From assembly GCA_051453625.1 (NCBI GenBank), contig JBOZIK010000001.1:2684311-2720313 (forward strand): a DNA stretch of 36,003 nt, given 5' to 3'. Numbering within the stretch: the stretch's first letter is position 1; each line of letters opens with the position of its first letter. The DNA is from Welwitschia mirabilis. Its lineage: Eukaryota > Gnetophyta > Gnetopsida > Welwitschiales. Both the position numbers and the translations under genes were made by a program. Below the pieces are notes generated by a model. That model made no database searches. It worked only from the letters and a program-made list of their open reading frames with translations, and was not told the DNA's origin. This document shows positions 1-10,743 of the stretch, piece by piece.

Positions 1-1269
1 TTATCTCTAAAAATGAAGCATTTACTTCTAAAGGTTTTAAAATAAGATATATTTGGATTCTTTCCTTTCTAGATTTCATAAGAGGTTTTAGAAGTTCCAG
101 GCCTTAAATAAACTCTATTTGATATATGACAAGCCATGTTCACTACTTTAGTCCAAAATCATTTTGGATTATTCTTCTTATTTAGCATTACTCTTATCAT
201 ATCTATCAAAGTTTGGTTTTTCCTTTCAGTTANNNNNNNNNNNNNNNNNNNNNNNNNNNNNNNNNNNNNNNNNNNNNNNNNNNNNNNNNNNNNNNNNNNN
301 NNNNNNNNNNNNNNNNNNNNNNNNNNNNNNNNNNNNNNNNNNNNNNNNNNNNNNNNNNNNNNNNNNNNNNNNNNNNNNNNNNNNNNNNNNNNNNNNNNNN
401 NNNNNNNNNNNNNNNNNNNNNNNNNNNNNNNNNNNNNNNNNNNNNNNNNNNNNNNNNNNNNNNNNNNNNNNNNNNNNNNNNNNNNNNNNNNNNGACTCAC
501 AATTTGAATAGGCCCAAGTAAATCCATATGAATTAAATCTAAAGGTTTACTAGTTGTAATATTGCTAACCTTTTTATAAGATGTTCTAGTTTGTTTTCCC
601 TTTTGACAAGCATCACATAGCCCTTTATGAAAGAAAGAAATTTTAGGAAGACCCTTAACTATCTCACCATGACATAATTCTTTTAAAGTATCAAAACTAA
701 TATGATCTAAATGCTGATGTCAGATAACATCTTCTTGAGTATGAGTAGATAAACATGTAGAGTTATTTGATTAATTTACACAATATACATTTTGATGTCT
801 ATTTGCTATAAGTAACAGTTGATTTGTTTTACCATATTTCACAATACATTTATTTTCATCGAAAAACACTTTATGACTTTTATCACAAATTTGACTAATG
901 ATTAATAAATTATGCCTTAATCCATTTATAAATAAAGCATTGTGAATATTGCGTAAGTTATCTCCACCAATGCTTCCAATACCTTCAATTTAAGCTCTTT
1001 CGTTATCCTCCAAATTAACTTCTCCTCCATTTTATTCCTTGAAGCTGATGAAGTTTGACTTGTCACTTGTCATATGTCTCCAACACCCACTATCTAGATA
1101 CCAACAAGAATGATTAGTTGCTTTTAAAGCCATTTGGATTAATAGACTTTTAGTTACGAATTTTGGAATCCACCTCAAGCATTTATTTTTGTTTCTAAGA
1201 AGATTTAATTTTTTAGAAAAAGTAAACTTAGATTCTAATATGGAGTCAGGAAACCAACTTTTATGAAAG
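1..1269 (-). pseudogene. copia protease and integrase N-terminal part, relic
   Basis: Downstream of gag on the minus strand, WYLDSGCWRHMT near 1080-1110 is the copia aspartic protease active site (D-S-G). It is followed by GIGSIGG and the GAG_pre-integrase HHCC finger: HLDHISFDTLKEL, then a CDAC pair near 610-720. The motif MDLLGPIQIVS (about 495-527) marks the start of the integrase core with its first catalytic Asp. After the 233-493 gap, TERKNQTLIDMIRVML (159-232) is the conserved region with the catalytic Glu, followed by PGTSKTSYEIW towards base 1. A stop at 720-722 (TGA) replaces the Trp that normally precedes the first His. The remainder lies beyond the window. Confidence 0.9.
233..493. 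other. Assembly gap (261 N) inside copia integrase
   Basis: Run of N. Readable sequence on both sides is integrase, so the gap hides the middle of the catalytic core. Confidence 0.99.
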
Positions 1270-2656
1270 ATACAATTAATTTTAGAATGATCCTTTTTAT
1301 TGCAATAATGGCAAGTGATATTTACTAAAGGGTTCTTGGAGTTTTTCTTACATAAAGATTTGAAATATGAATTATGATAAGAATTAAACGAGCTAGGGAA
1401 TGATTTTTGAGTGACTTGTTCTTTAACATGATAGGAGGTTAAGGTAAGATTACTCTTTAGATCTTTAATTTCTTTTTCTCTAATCTTAAACTTATCTAGA
1501 AAGAGTTTATTTTATTTTCTCAGATGGTTTACTCTATGAGCCATATTTTGACATTCCAAATACAATTCTAATTCTATATCATTTATTGTATTTTCACTAA
1601 TGACTGATCAATGAGAGGAGAGGAACATACCTTTTCATTAACGATGGCCATGAGAGAGATACCACCATGTTTTGAATCTAAGTTTTGTTTAATCTCACTT
1701 TCTTCATCATTCTATATTGATAATAGAACTTTCTTTTCTTTTCTTTTATCATCTTTTCTATTGTTTGGGTAGATACTCGATGTGTAACCAAAATCTTTAC
1801 ATGAATAGCACTAAATTTCACGATGTCCTTCCTCTTTCCTTCTTAGTAGCCTCTTATACTGACCTCCACCTTGTTGTCTCTACATGAAGCGTCTGAATCT
1901 TCTAGCTGGAAGAGCTACTTCATCATCGCTTTTTGGTTCTTAGTCAGATCCATCCTTAGTCTCAGCAATTTCATATGTGGTAGATAATGCCAAACTTTTC
2001 TTCTTCTATTTTCCAAATTTGAGCTCAAATGTGTGAAGATTTTCTTAAATTTCATCTAGTTTTATAATGTTCAGGTCCTTGCTTTTCTCAGTGGCAGTCA
2101 CTTTTGATTCAAACCTTTTAGGCAGAGATCTCAAGCCTTTATGAACCACTCTTGATTCTTCAATTATTTCATCTAAGCCACATATAGAATTTACAATATC
2201 TGTTAGCTTTGCAAAAAATTCATTTATACCTTTAATATCTTCCATCTTTAAATCTTCAAACTAAGTGATCAGCATTTTAATCTTAGTTTGCTTTACTAGA
2301 TTGTTCCCTTCATAAGCAATTTCCAATATGTCCCAAGCTTCTTTGGTAGTGGTGTAGTTCACAACTCTTTTAAAATCTTTTAGACCTATAGCACATAAGA
2401 TGGCATTTATACCTTTAAAGTTGTAAGTTGCGGTTAATTTTTCATTTGGCGTCCATTTGTCCTTACTCTTTGGAGTAGCCAACTTGGTTACTGGATCCTA
2501 CATAGTAGGAGGATAATACTCATTAGTAATAGACTTCCATATTTTAAGGTCAATGGATTGAACAAATACTTTCATCTTTGCTTTCCAATAATTCTAATTT
2601 GTTCCATCGAAGAAGGGAGATCTTGTGCCAAAATTTTCTTTAGTGGTTTGAATCAT
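1270..2656 (-). pseudogene. copia gag relic (UBN2-type) with two zinc knuckles
   Basis: Gag is the capsid-like protein that packages element RNA. Reading leftwards from an ATG at 2656, a nearly continuous frame runs to about 2045. It includes stretches such as FFDGTN, YWKAKMKVFVQ, KEAWDILEIAYEGN and FEDLKMEDIKGI, typical of the UBN2/Retrotran_gag_2 family. Three in-frame stops interrupt it, one of them (LIT*FEDL) where glutamine is usual. A frameshift near 2040 leads into a frame with VALPARRFRRF and a first knuckle CYSCKDFGYTSSIY, in which the zinc-binding His and last Cys are both Tyr. A second knuckle, CHYCNKKDHSKINC at 1275-1316, keeps all four ligands. Family identity is clear; function is lost. 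Confidence 0.9.
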
Positions 2657-2703
2657 TTTCTAGGGATGAGTAGAGCAAAGATATATTAAGATCTATTACT
2701 CAA

Positions 2704-2720
2704 CCACACTCCAATACTAA
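2704..2720 (-). other. Degenerate primer-binding site of the copia element
   Basis: On the minus strand this reads TTAGTATTGGAGTGTGG, close to the plant copia initiator-Met tRNA primer site TTGGTATCAGAGC. It sits between the LTR border at 2721 and the gag ATG at 2656, where a PBS belongs. Mismatches are consistent with decay. Confidence 0.6.
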
Positions 2721-4032
2721 TTAAAAGTAGAGGATTAACACCAGAGGGGGATGAATAGGTCTTTAAAAATTAATTTTCTTATTCTTCACAACTTGCAAAT
2801 AAGACAAGTAGAAAAGCAATAAAAAAATAAGATATTCAAAGATGGATAGACACCACCCTTTAACTTCTTAAACTCCTTATCCTTAGATGGCATATATTAG
2901 CTTCTAATAATGGTTTTCAGGCTCACCAAATAACTGTTCACAACCACAAAAGATTTTATGGCTTATCCTCAATCATAGATGAATGGAAAAAAGAAGAATG
3001 CACAAATGCACAGATATTTTCTTAAAGGTATAACAATATCTTCTTCTAAGTAGGTACAATGATAGATTCAATTAGAAATATAAACTTAAAGCTAGCTCAG
3101 ATATGATACCAAAAGAGTATGAGAGTTCTTATTTTTCAATCTCATATTTTTACAAGAAATCTTTATTGCCTTTTTTGATTAGAGAAGAGCTTAAATACTA
3201 AAAATGCACAAGGTAACCATTTTATTAGAATGAAGTGAATCGTTTCACATTTAATGAACCATTGTATTCTTTTTGATGAACCATTGAAATCATAATGGTT
3301 ACATTTTTTCTTTGTACGATTGACCTTGACATAGTACTCAATTGCTAAATCGTCACCTTATTCCTAACATTTTGTCACCCTTTCTTGTTGTAGATTTCTT
3401 AGTACAGAATAGGTGCATATTCAACCATCCTTATGTTTATATGTGATCGACCTTTATTTAATCATCCCTGACATTTTTTTACTTGATCGACCTTATGAGG
3501 GTAGATTCTGGGTAAAATGCGGTCACCCATAGTCATGTCCTTTAGTCACCCTTGCATTCCGCATATTCAGGCTTTATTGATTGTCATGTAGTCACCCATC
3601 TAAATTTAGTTGGCTGCCAATTCTATTATCAAACTGAATTTCATAGATTGTGATGCGCTTACCCATGTCCATTTAGTGGACACCAATGTTTGTCCCAGTT
3701 CTTACACACAAGCTTGAATAGGGTTACCCAAATAAGAGTTTTCAGTCATCCATTTTTGAANNNNNNNNNNGTCTTCTTTCTAATGTGTCAGCTCGATCAC
3801 CTGGTATGACACACTCAGTCACTCATTCTTCAACTAGTCATTTTCTTAATCTGTATTACTCTGGTCGCTCGATGTTATGTGTGCAGTCATCTAATTTTAA
3901 AGCAGTATCACATTTCTCTAATAGGTCGGTTACCTGGTCTTAGAAGTTGGTCACCCGGTGTTGGAAAATTTCTACACAATGAAATAACTACAAAAACTAG
4001 TTAAATTAATCAATGACAATGGGTTCTCAACA
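2721..4032 (-). repeat. 5' LTR of the copia element (inferred)
   Basis: The inner border is set by the PBS-like site. The outer border is inferred from TGTTGAGAACCC on the minus strand, ending at 4032, a plausible TG-type LTR start. The partner LTR and target-site duplication are outside the window, so the outer border is provisional. The body has no ORF. It contains many short recurring GTCACCC and GATCGACC-like words (see findings) and a 10-N gap at 3761-3770. Confidence 0.5.
3761..3770. other. Assembly gap (10 N) inside copia LTR
   Basis: Run of ten N in the motif-rich part of the LTR. Confidence 0.99.
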
Positions 4033-4598
4033 CATGCCTATAATTCTTATGATTTCTCTTCTTCCTTTTCTTTTTTCTTTTTCTTTCCTTCTTCTTTGTT
4101 GATATGAATCAATCCATGATATCATTAGTATTTAGACTCAAATTAGATGCCTTAGAATTTAGACTATAGATGAGATTTATTTTTATCCCATTAAAAGTAA
4201 TAGCTTCCTGAAAGCAAAAGAGAAATCAATGAAAAAAGATATGAGTAAGCCTAATGATTAAGATAATATCTTAGTGGCTCTAATATTGGTTATAAAAACA
4301 CATAATAACATGAGATGTTTATGGCATCAATGAACAAGGATTAATGTGTTAAAAATATGCTTATTTTTATATTTAATAATTAGGTATTTTAATTCTCTCA
4401 ATTTTAACAAAATGCATCACATGATAATAGATGATGATGGATATGTTAAAGACATAAGTGAGATGTGGGAGAGAAATATGGAATTGGCTTTTAACCATTA
4501 AAAAATAATAGGAAGTGGATGTACATGAGAAAGACAAAAAAATTGATTAACTAACATGAAGATAGAAAATCAAAGAAATGTATATGGTATGTGGAGAT
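4033..4598. other. AT-rich spacer, nothing recognised
   Basis: No ORF, structural RNA or repeat edge could be recognised between the inferred copia LTR border and the hAT terminus. A pyrimidine-rich tract lies at about 4050-4100. Confidence 0.6.
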
Positions 4599-4710
4599 CA
4601 TAGTTTAAAAAATTTGGCAAAATCAAAAAGTCGGCAATACCCCAAAAAAAGTTGGGTCGGCAAGTTGGGAGATTAGTTACCAAAAGTTGGCCAAAAATAT
4701 CAGTAATAAA
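4599..4710 (+). repeat. Putative hAT terminal and subterminal repeat region
   Basis: The segment starts CATAGTTTAAAAAATTTGGC. It continues with several short TCGGC, TTGGC and GTTGG words (4631, 4651-4668, 4686), resembling the motif clusters bound by transposase at hAT ends. It is on the expected side of the transposase relic, past its C-terminus. Confidence 0.5.
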
Positions 4711-5679
4711 AAATCACTTGATTTCTTTACTTTTTAAATTTTATAAGTATTTAACATGTGTGAGCATCAATCTAATGCTTTTGCTAAGCAATTAAAGGGA
4801 TAATACTAATTGATACACTATAATCAAGCATTTTCTTTAACAATTTATGATTCATAATCATCAATATCTTAGGAAAAGCTAACAAAATTTTAAGTAAACA
4901 ATCATTCTTATAAATTGAAAGGCAAGTGGGAAATTTTATTAACATAAAATGTCAATTACATCTAACTGTCTGATTAATTACTACTATGCTACATAGAAGT
5001 ATAGAACAAACCAACACATAAATAGTATAATAAAATCACGAAAATACAATATTCATCTAATCTACAAATTAAAAAAATGGATGTTTAGATAATGGATCCT
5101 CTAAGTGAATAATATGATAAAGTAAATCAATCTCATGATGTTGGGGCAGTATATCAAGAAGGTCCCTCTCCATTTGTCTTATGCACTTATATCTTTCTTC
5201 TCTGTGGGTAGTAAACATGTTATGCAAAAAAAGGTTGTGCAACAGAAGAAGATGGTGCTAGAGTTGCCAGCTCATCCATGCTAAATAGTGGTTCATTATC
5301 CTCATATGCCTCAATAATTTCCTTATCTCCAAACTCATCAAGTATAGAGTCATTATCCTACTCATCAAACTTACTATCTGAGGAGGAATCCTATGCATGC
5401 CTTAGTCCATCAAAATCTGAATCTTGATCATCATCACTAACATCATTATTACTCCCATGAGCTCTAGAAGTGGATGTTCTATCTCTAAAAATCATGTCAA
5501 CGAGTCTAAATGATTTGTTGGCTGTGGCCGTACATTTAAAGGCATATCATCATGATCATCATCATAAAATTCTTCACCAATCCACTCAAAAGTAGGTAAG
5601 CATGGATGAATATCATAAAAGTCCATATTCTCATGAGTGGTGGATTCCAATTCCTTCAAGTCAAATCTCAAGTTATAAT

Positions 5680-5691
5680 NNNNNNNNNNNN
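5680..5691. other. Assembly gap (12 N) in hAT element
   Basis: Short run of N between the dimerisation-region exon and the C-terminal acidic exon. Confidence 0.99.
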
Positions 5692-6333
5692 GTTGTTAAT
5701 CTATTTCATTTCTTTATGTGAATGTGCTTAAAAATGCTTCAATTATGTTCATAACCTACAAGATAGTGAAGATGTTAATGATGATAATGAGCAAAAGTAC
5801 AAAACTTATTAGTACTACCTACAATTAAATAATTATATAAGGTAGATTTTCACACATTATTAAATAGTGTTTTACCTAAGGCACTACAAGGCTAAGATAT
5901 AATTTAGATGGCCACATCTTTAAGTGCTTTGTTTCTACGCCATAATTTATCCACCAATCCTCTATAATTCAAAGTAAAAGATAGTGATATTTTAAGTTTG
6001 TTTTTCCCACAAAAGACTTAGAAGTTTATAACATTATTAATAAAATAATTACATCAAATACTCATTAGTTAATTACCTGGATTCACATAGATTTTTTTTT
6101 TTTTCTATAATAGGCCTTCTAAATGACAAATCCATTTTTTTCCTATACATATCCAAGTCTTTTGCCACTTGGACTCTCTACAATGGGTGAGAAACCAATT
6201 TGTCAAGAACATTCTCAAGGCCAATTTTAAGTTGTACATCATTATCATTATCATCAAATATTTTCCCAAATCCCTAACATGGGTTAAGAATATGTACGCC
6301 ACATGTAAATCAGTGTGCAATTGGCTATTCCAC

Positions 6334-6441
6334 CTATGAAAAACAAGAAGTGAATAGTATAACAAATTAACAACAATGATTCAAATGTTGAAAATATGTT
6401 TTTATAATTTACAAATGTAGTATATAATAAGAGATCAATAC
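6334..6441 (-). other. Preserved GT-AG intron in hAT transposase relic
   Basis: The upstream exon ends AAAAG, then GTATTG. The intron ends TTTTTCATAG and the next exon starts GTGGAATAGC. Splicing of the 108 bases joins AG to G and restores the conserved Arg-Trp-Asn (RWNSQLH) without a frameshift. Confidence 0.75.
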
Positions 6442-8400
6442 CTTTTATAGTATTTTGTAGAGATTATGAAAAATCTATTAATAATATTATGCACTCTTAA
6501 GTAAGAATGCATGGCCTATCTAGCCCTAAATATTGCCTCGTACACAAAAGTAACTAAGGATCTTTCTCCATCAACCTTATGAAGGACCTTTACTAAAGAT
6601 TGAGATGCTTACAAATTCAAACATGAAACTTCATTACTTTCTTTGCATAAATGTAATATTATAAAGTAGTAAGTGTTATTGTACTTTGTGTATGACAATT
6701 ACATGAAAGAAAACTTGATTTACCTCTATGACATTCTTCACTTCAAAACAAAATTACCCTGGTTTTTCAACATAATCAAAAATAATGGCAAGAGAATTAT
6801 GTACCTCAATAGTTTTGTGAAGAGGGGCAAATCTATCATCATTCTTTCAAGAATTATTGATAAAGGTATTTATTAATGCATCCTTAGCATCTTGCAAGCT
6901 TTCCAATAAAATGTAGTTCGTAGTAAATCTAATGGTAGAGGGCCTTAATATCTCTTTTGAAAAAATGATGAAGATGAGAATGTACATATATAAATTTGGT
7001 TATATACTTTACCCTTTTGATAACCTTACAATCAATAAAGTCCAATAATTAATACAACATTATATCATAGTATTAAAAACTTAGGTACAAAAGTTGAACC
7101 CATACAATTTTGAATAATTTACTTATAAGTTTTATTACCTTTTTGATCCATGGAATTTTAGCAAAGTCTTCAAGAAGGAGGTCAATAGAATGGGCAGCAC
7201 AAGGTGTCTAATAAATCTGAGGAAAGGATGATATTATTAATCTACAAGCTACTTTATATGCAAAGCCATTATTAGTGATAACTTAAAAAAACATAAAATA
7301 AATAAAGGTATTAATTCAAGTTGCATAATTAAATGTACACTCAGGTAGTCAGGTATTAATAAGCAATGCCATTAAAAAATTACATTTCATAACTCATAAG
7401 CTTACCTGCATAACCTTGTGCTTACCAACCTCCATAATTACCTTTTTTAACTCTTCAAATATGAACTTAGCATTTTTCAAATTGATAGATGCATTAATGA
7501 ACTTTAAGAACATCGTTCCCGAAACTGAAGATGCCATGAAATTAATTAAAGATCTATTGCTCTTATCCATGCACCCATGACATAAAATGCTACATCCATG
7601 TTTATCCATAATTTCTTGTGTGATTCCATCATACCTTCAATGTCATGCTTCACATCTTAAAGCATGATCATGGATGTCCTCATCTCTGTATATGTGGGAG
7701 CTTTGAAATTACCAATCCCACATTAGACAATAGCATCAGAAACACTCTAAAATAAAGGAGTAGCAAATGTATGTAGTGGTACTCCCTAAGAGTACCAACT
7801 ATTTTGCATGTCCTCTGATTGGCTTCTTCTTTTACACACAAGATTGTCTCTATGGTTTATTGTTTGTCTAATCCATGATGAAGAGGAAATAAGTGAATAA
7901 GACTACTCAAACATCCATGACAAGATTGCTAACTATGGCTTCTTGAAGCCATTGACGATGCACACGAAGGATCTGTTTATGTAAGAGGAGAAGAGCCAGA
8001 AATAGACCCACCAACATTAGTGAATGGAGGGAAATGACTATCTGTACTACTTTTGCCTTGTATTTTAGAAATAAAACACTTAAATCCTTCCATAGTTCTC
8101 TTTCTTACTCATGGCATTTCAATGCTATATTCTTTAACACGTCCTGTTCTTATTTTTTCCATTTCTCTTTCTACCAATAGATTAAAAAGATTTGATTTTT
8201 ATTGCTTTCATGCCTTTCTTTTAACCAAGTAAACAACCATTTCCTTAATAATACTGACACTAAAAACTTTATTGCAAGGTAGAATGTTATGACCTAGGAG
8301 TTAAGTGATGTGATATTTCATGTGGTTAACACCACATTGAAATGTCATTTCACAGTAATTACATTTCAAATGTTCAAGATCATTTGCATTAGGTCTAGTT

Positions 8401-8997
8401 AGTGTTCTCAAGCTAGATCATGATGAGACATTATGAAAGTATGACTTTATGAGAACTCTAACTTATCAAACTTAGATTATGAAAGGCCCTGAAAGAAAAC
8501 AAAATGTGTGTTAGTTTCTATAACTACAAAAGGAGTGTGAGTTTTAAAAGAAATTAATGAGCATAAAAGTTATAAGCATTAAAAAAATTAGCAGAAAATC
8601 TTTTAATCCACTTACTCAATCATCAAATCTATACAAATAACAGATTTTAGTATTACACATTTACTGCCAAAGACTCAAAGTAATTTTAGGCTTGAGAAGT
8701 GGCCAATAATGCTAGCAAAACAAACTATTTCTTAAGAATATAAAATGCTAATAAGACTCTCAGCTGTATGAGATAAATATGGAACAATAGTGCTGAGATT
8801 TGTTATTGTAGCAGAATCATGAAATAACATGCCTAAACACTAAATAATCAATTATGTAACTTGTGCAAAATACACTATAAATCCTAACATCATCAACATT
8901 TAACTGAGAAGCTTTTATATTCATCATTTTTTCTCTTCTAAATATGTGGTAATTAGCAAATAATCTTATAGTCATAGAGGGAAAATTGGTTCATCAT
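8401..8997. other. Upstream region of hAT transposase, no gene seen
   Basis: AT-rich sequence on the 5' side of the transposase relic, probably its leader or promoter. A short frame just before the BED finger (MSHHDLA, then stop, about 8420-8440) may be the decayed N-terminus. No terminal inverted repeat was recognised. Confidence 0.5.
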
Positions 8998-9873
8998 NNN
9001 NNNNNNNNNNNNNNNNNNNNNNNNNNNNNNNNNNNNNNNNNNNNNNNNNNNNNNNNNNNNNNNNNNNNNNNNNNNNNNNNNNNNNNNNNNNNNNNNNNNN
9101 NNNNNNNNNNNNNNNNNNNNNNNNNNNNNNNNNNNNNNNNNNNNNNNNNNNNNNNNNNNNNNNNNNNNNNNNNNNNNNNNNNNNNNNNNNNNNNNNNNNN
9201 NNNNNNNNNNNNNNNNNNNNNNNNNNNNNNNNNNNNNNNNNNNNNNNNNNNNNNNNNNNNNNNNNNNNNNNNNNNNNNNNNNNNNNNNNNNNNNNNNNNN
9301 NNNNNNNNNNNNNNNNNNNNNNNNNNNNNNNNNNNNNNNNNNNNNNNNNNNNNNNNNNNNNNNNNNNNNNNNNNNNNNNNNNNNNNNNNNNNNNNNNNNN
9401 NNNNNNNNNNNNNNNNNNNNNNNNNNNNNNNNNNNNNNNNNNNNNNNNNNNNNNNNNNNNNNNNNNNNNNNNNNNNNNNNNNNNNNNNNNNNNNNNNNNN
9501 NNNNNNNNNNNNNNNNNNNNNNNNNNNNNNNNNNNNNNNNNNNNNNNNNNNNNNNNNNNNNNNNNNNNNNNNNNNNNNNNNNNNNNNNNNNNNNNNNNNN
9601 NNNNNNNNNNNNNNNNNNNNNNNNNNNNNNNNNNNNNNNNNNNNNNNNNNNNNNNNNNNNNNNNNNNNNNNNNNNNNNNNNNNNNNNNNNNNNNNNNNNN
9701 NNNNNNNNNNNNNNNNNNNNNNNNNNNNNNNNNNNNNNNNNNNNNNNNNNNNNNNNNNNNNNNNNNNNNNNNNNNNNNNNNNNNNNNNNNNNNNNNNNNN
9801 NNNNNNNNNNNNNNNNNNNNNNNNNNNNNNNNNNNNNNNNNNNNNNNNNNNNNNNNNNNNNNNNNNNNNNNNN
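8998..9873. other. Assembly gap (876 N)
   Basis: Largest gap in the window. It probably conceals the 5' end of the hAT transposon. Confidence 0.99.
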
Positions 9874-10146
9874 TATATTCTTTTCTTTCTATGATTCGAA
9901 TAAATTATATCACCAGAAGTAGCTATGGATTGGTTCTATTATGATTGAATTTATTAGACACCAAACATTGAACATAATAACATTTATAATGTCTACCAGG
10001 ACTAAATTTATTCCATATCCTAAATTTCTAATAACTAGCAGTTAATAGAAGCTTGTTCAAACTACATCAAGCATTAGTTACATGTAAAACATGGAAAAAA
10101 ATTGAAATCTATGTATATTTTATATTTTTGTAGACTTTAAAATAAA
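9874..10146. other. AT-rich sequence, nothing recognised
   Basis: No coding or repeat signal seen. It could be intronic if the patch at 10147-10420 is a broken exon. Confidence 0.5.
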
Positions 10147-10420
10147 AAGATAAGATCTTAAAGCCTCAAACTAAGATTGCTGACCTCACTCAGAGATTGC
10201 ATGGATTGCTTGAGCAGTTAAGCTAAGCCTTGAATCTTGATCGTAGTTCACAGATAATTCTGCCAGCATAACCTTCAAACCTTCTGGCTTCTCTAGACAG
10301 CACTAAATTAAAGGCTAAAATGGAACTTGAAGTTTCTAAAATCACCAAGGAATTGAGGACAAAGAGAGGAAGATTCTGGATGCCTTCATCAATGGAACTC
10401 CTAACTAAATGAAATATGTA
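10147..10420 (+). pseudogene. Unidentified coding-like patch, possibly a broken gene 3' exon
   Basis: This stretch is visibly less AT-rich than its surroundings and reads as helical, charged protein with few interruptions. One frame gives IADLTQRLHGLLEQL and, after two stops, KAKMELEVSKITKELR. One frame over continues EDKERKILDAFINGTPN and then a stop. The run of Leu, Glu and Lys resembles a coiled coil. After the stop, about 60 bases of 3'-UTR-like sequence run into the gap at 10478. I do not recognise the family. It may be a captured or pseudogenised host exon, or part of the gag of the gypsy relic that follows on the same strand. Confidence 0.35.
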
Positions 10421-10477
10421 AATGTAATTATGAACTGCATGATGCTAGCTCTTTTGTAAACTACGCGTGCCTATGTT

Positions 10478-10500
10478 NNNNNNNNNNNNNNNNNNNNNNN
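10478..10500. other. Assembly gap (23 N)
   Basis: Run of N between the coding-like patch and the gypsy relic. Confidence 0.99.
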
Positions 10501-10743
10501 CACATGATGCACTGAAACTATGACCAGTCATTCAATCGCGATCCGGTAACTATTCACCCTCTAATCATTAAAAAAAGAATAGCTGACCCAGATCAGGTCA
10601 GCAACCAAAGTTCAGTGTGACTAGTGGCAGCAGTGATAGCTAATCATCATTTAATGAATCATTGGTGGAGATATAAGAGCAATGGAAATAAATATGTTAT
10701 ATGAAACTAAGGGAATACATTCAACAATTAACATATAATTACT

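Larger units (their letters stand above)
1..4032 (-). mobile_element. Ty1/copia LTR retrotransposon, partial (3' part outside window)
   Basis: On the minus strand the order is LTR, primer-binding site, gag, protease, integrase, which is the Ty1/copia order. Reverse transcriptase, RNase H and the second LTR would lie to the left of base 1. Gag begins about 50 bases inside the LTR border. Reading frames are broken by several stops and at least one frameshift near 2040, so the copy is dead. The LTR is about 1.3 kb, long for copia, and gag carries two CCHC-type fingers. This could fit the SIRE/Maximus side of the family, but lineage assignment would need the missing reverse transcriptase. Confidence 0.9.
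5190..8400 (-). pseudogene. hAT transposase relic with BED zinc finger, multi-exon
   Basis: Order on the minus strand: a BED-type zinc finger (CNYCEMTF...VNHMKYH, about 8285-8400, followed by LGHNILPCNKVF). Next is a linker ending GVPLHTFATPLF (about 7740-7790). Then the DUF659-like core FKAPTYTEM, then SNRSLINFMASSVSGTMFLK (7394-7609). A 5' splice site GTAAGC begins at 7405. The next exon, 7139 to about 7282, reads ITNNGFAYK...TPCAAHSIDLLLEDFAKIPW. Further exon pieces are STIRFTTNYILLESLQDAKDAL (about 6880-6960), LVKVLHKVDGERSLVTFVYEAIF (6442 to about 6612) and RWNSQLHTDLHVAYIFL (about 6090-6333). DWWINYGVETKHLKMWPSKL (about 5884-5966) precedes the dimerisation region, which is mostly lost. 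The C-terminal part (5220-5640) is acidic and ends MDELATLAPSSSV. A stop at 7208-7210 falls at the Trp of the WTPCAAH motif. Identity is firm; it cannot be functional. Confidence 0.9.
4599..8997 (-). mobile_element. hAT DNA transposon, degenerate; 5' end not found
   Basis: A BED-finger hAT transposase relic lies on the minus strand (5190-8400). About 0.5 kb beyond its C-terminus, at 4599-4710, is sequence resembling a hAT terminus: CATAGTTTAAAAAATTTGGC followed by repeated TCGGC, TTGGC and GTTGG words. The matching inverted end should lie above 8400. No clear inverse copy is visible in 8401-8997 or 9874-10500, so it is probably in the 8998-9873 gap or decayed. The right limit given here is only the gap edge. 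No 8-bp target duplication could be verified. Confidence 0.8.

Noticed and set aside
6673-6876. 67-residue plus-strand open frame
   Set aside because: Antisense shadow of the hAT transposase relic, whose conserved motifs are on the minus strand.
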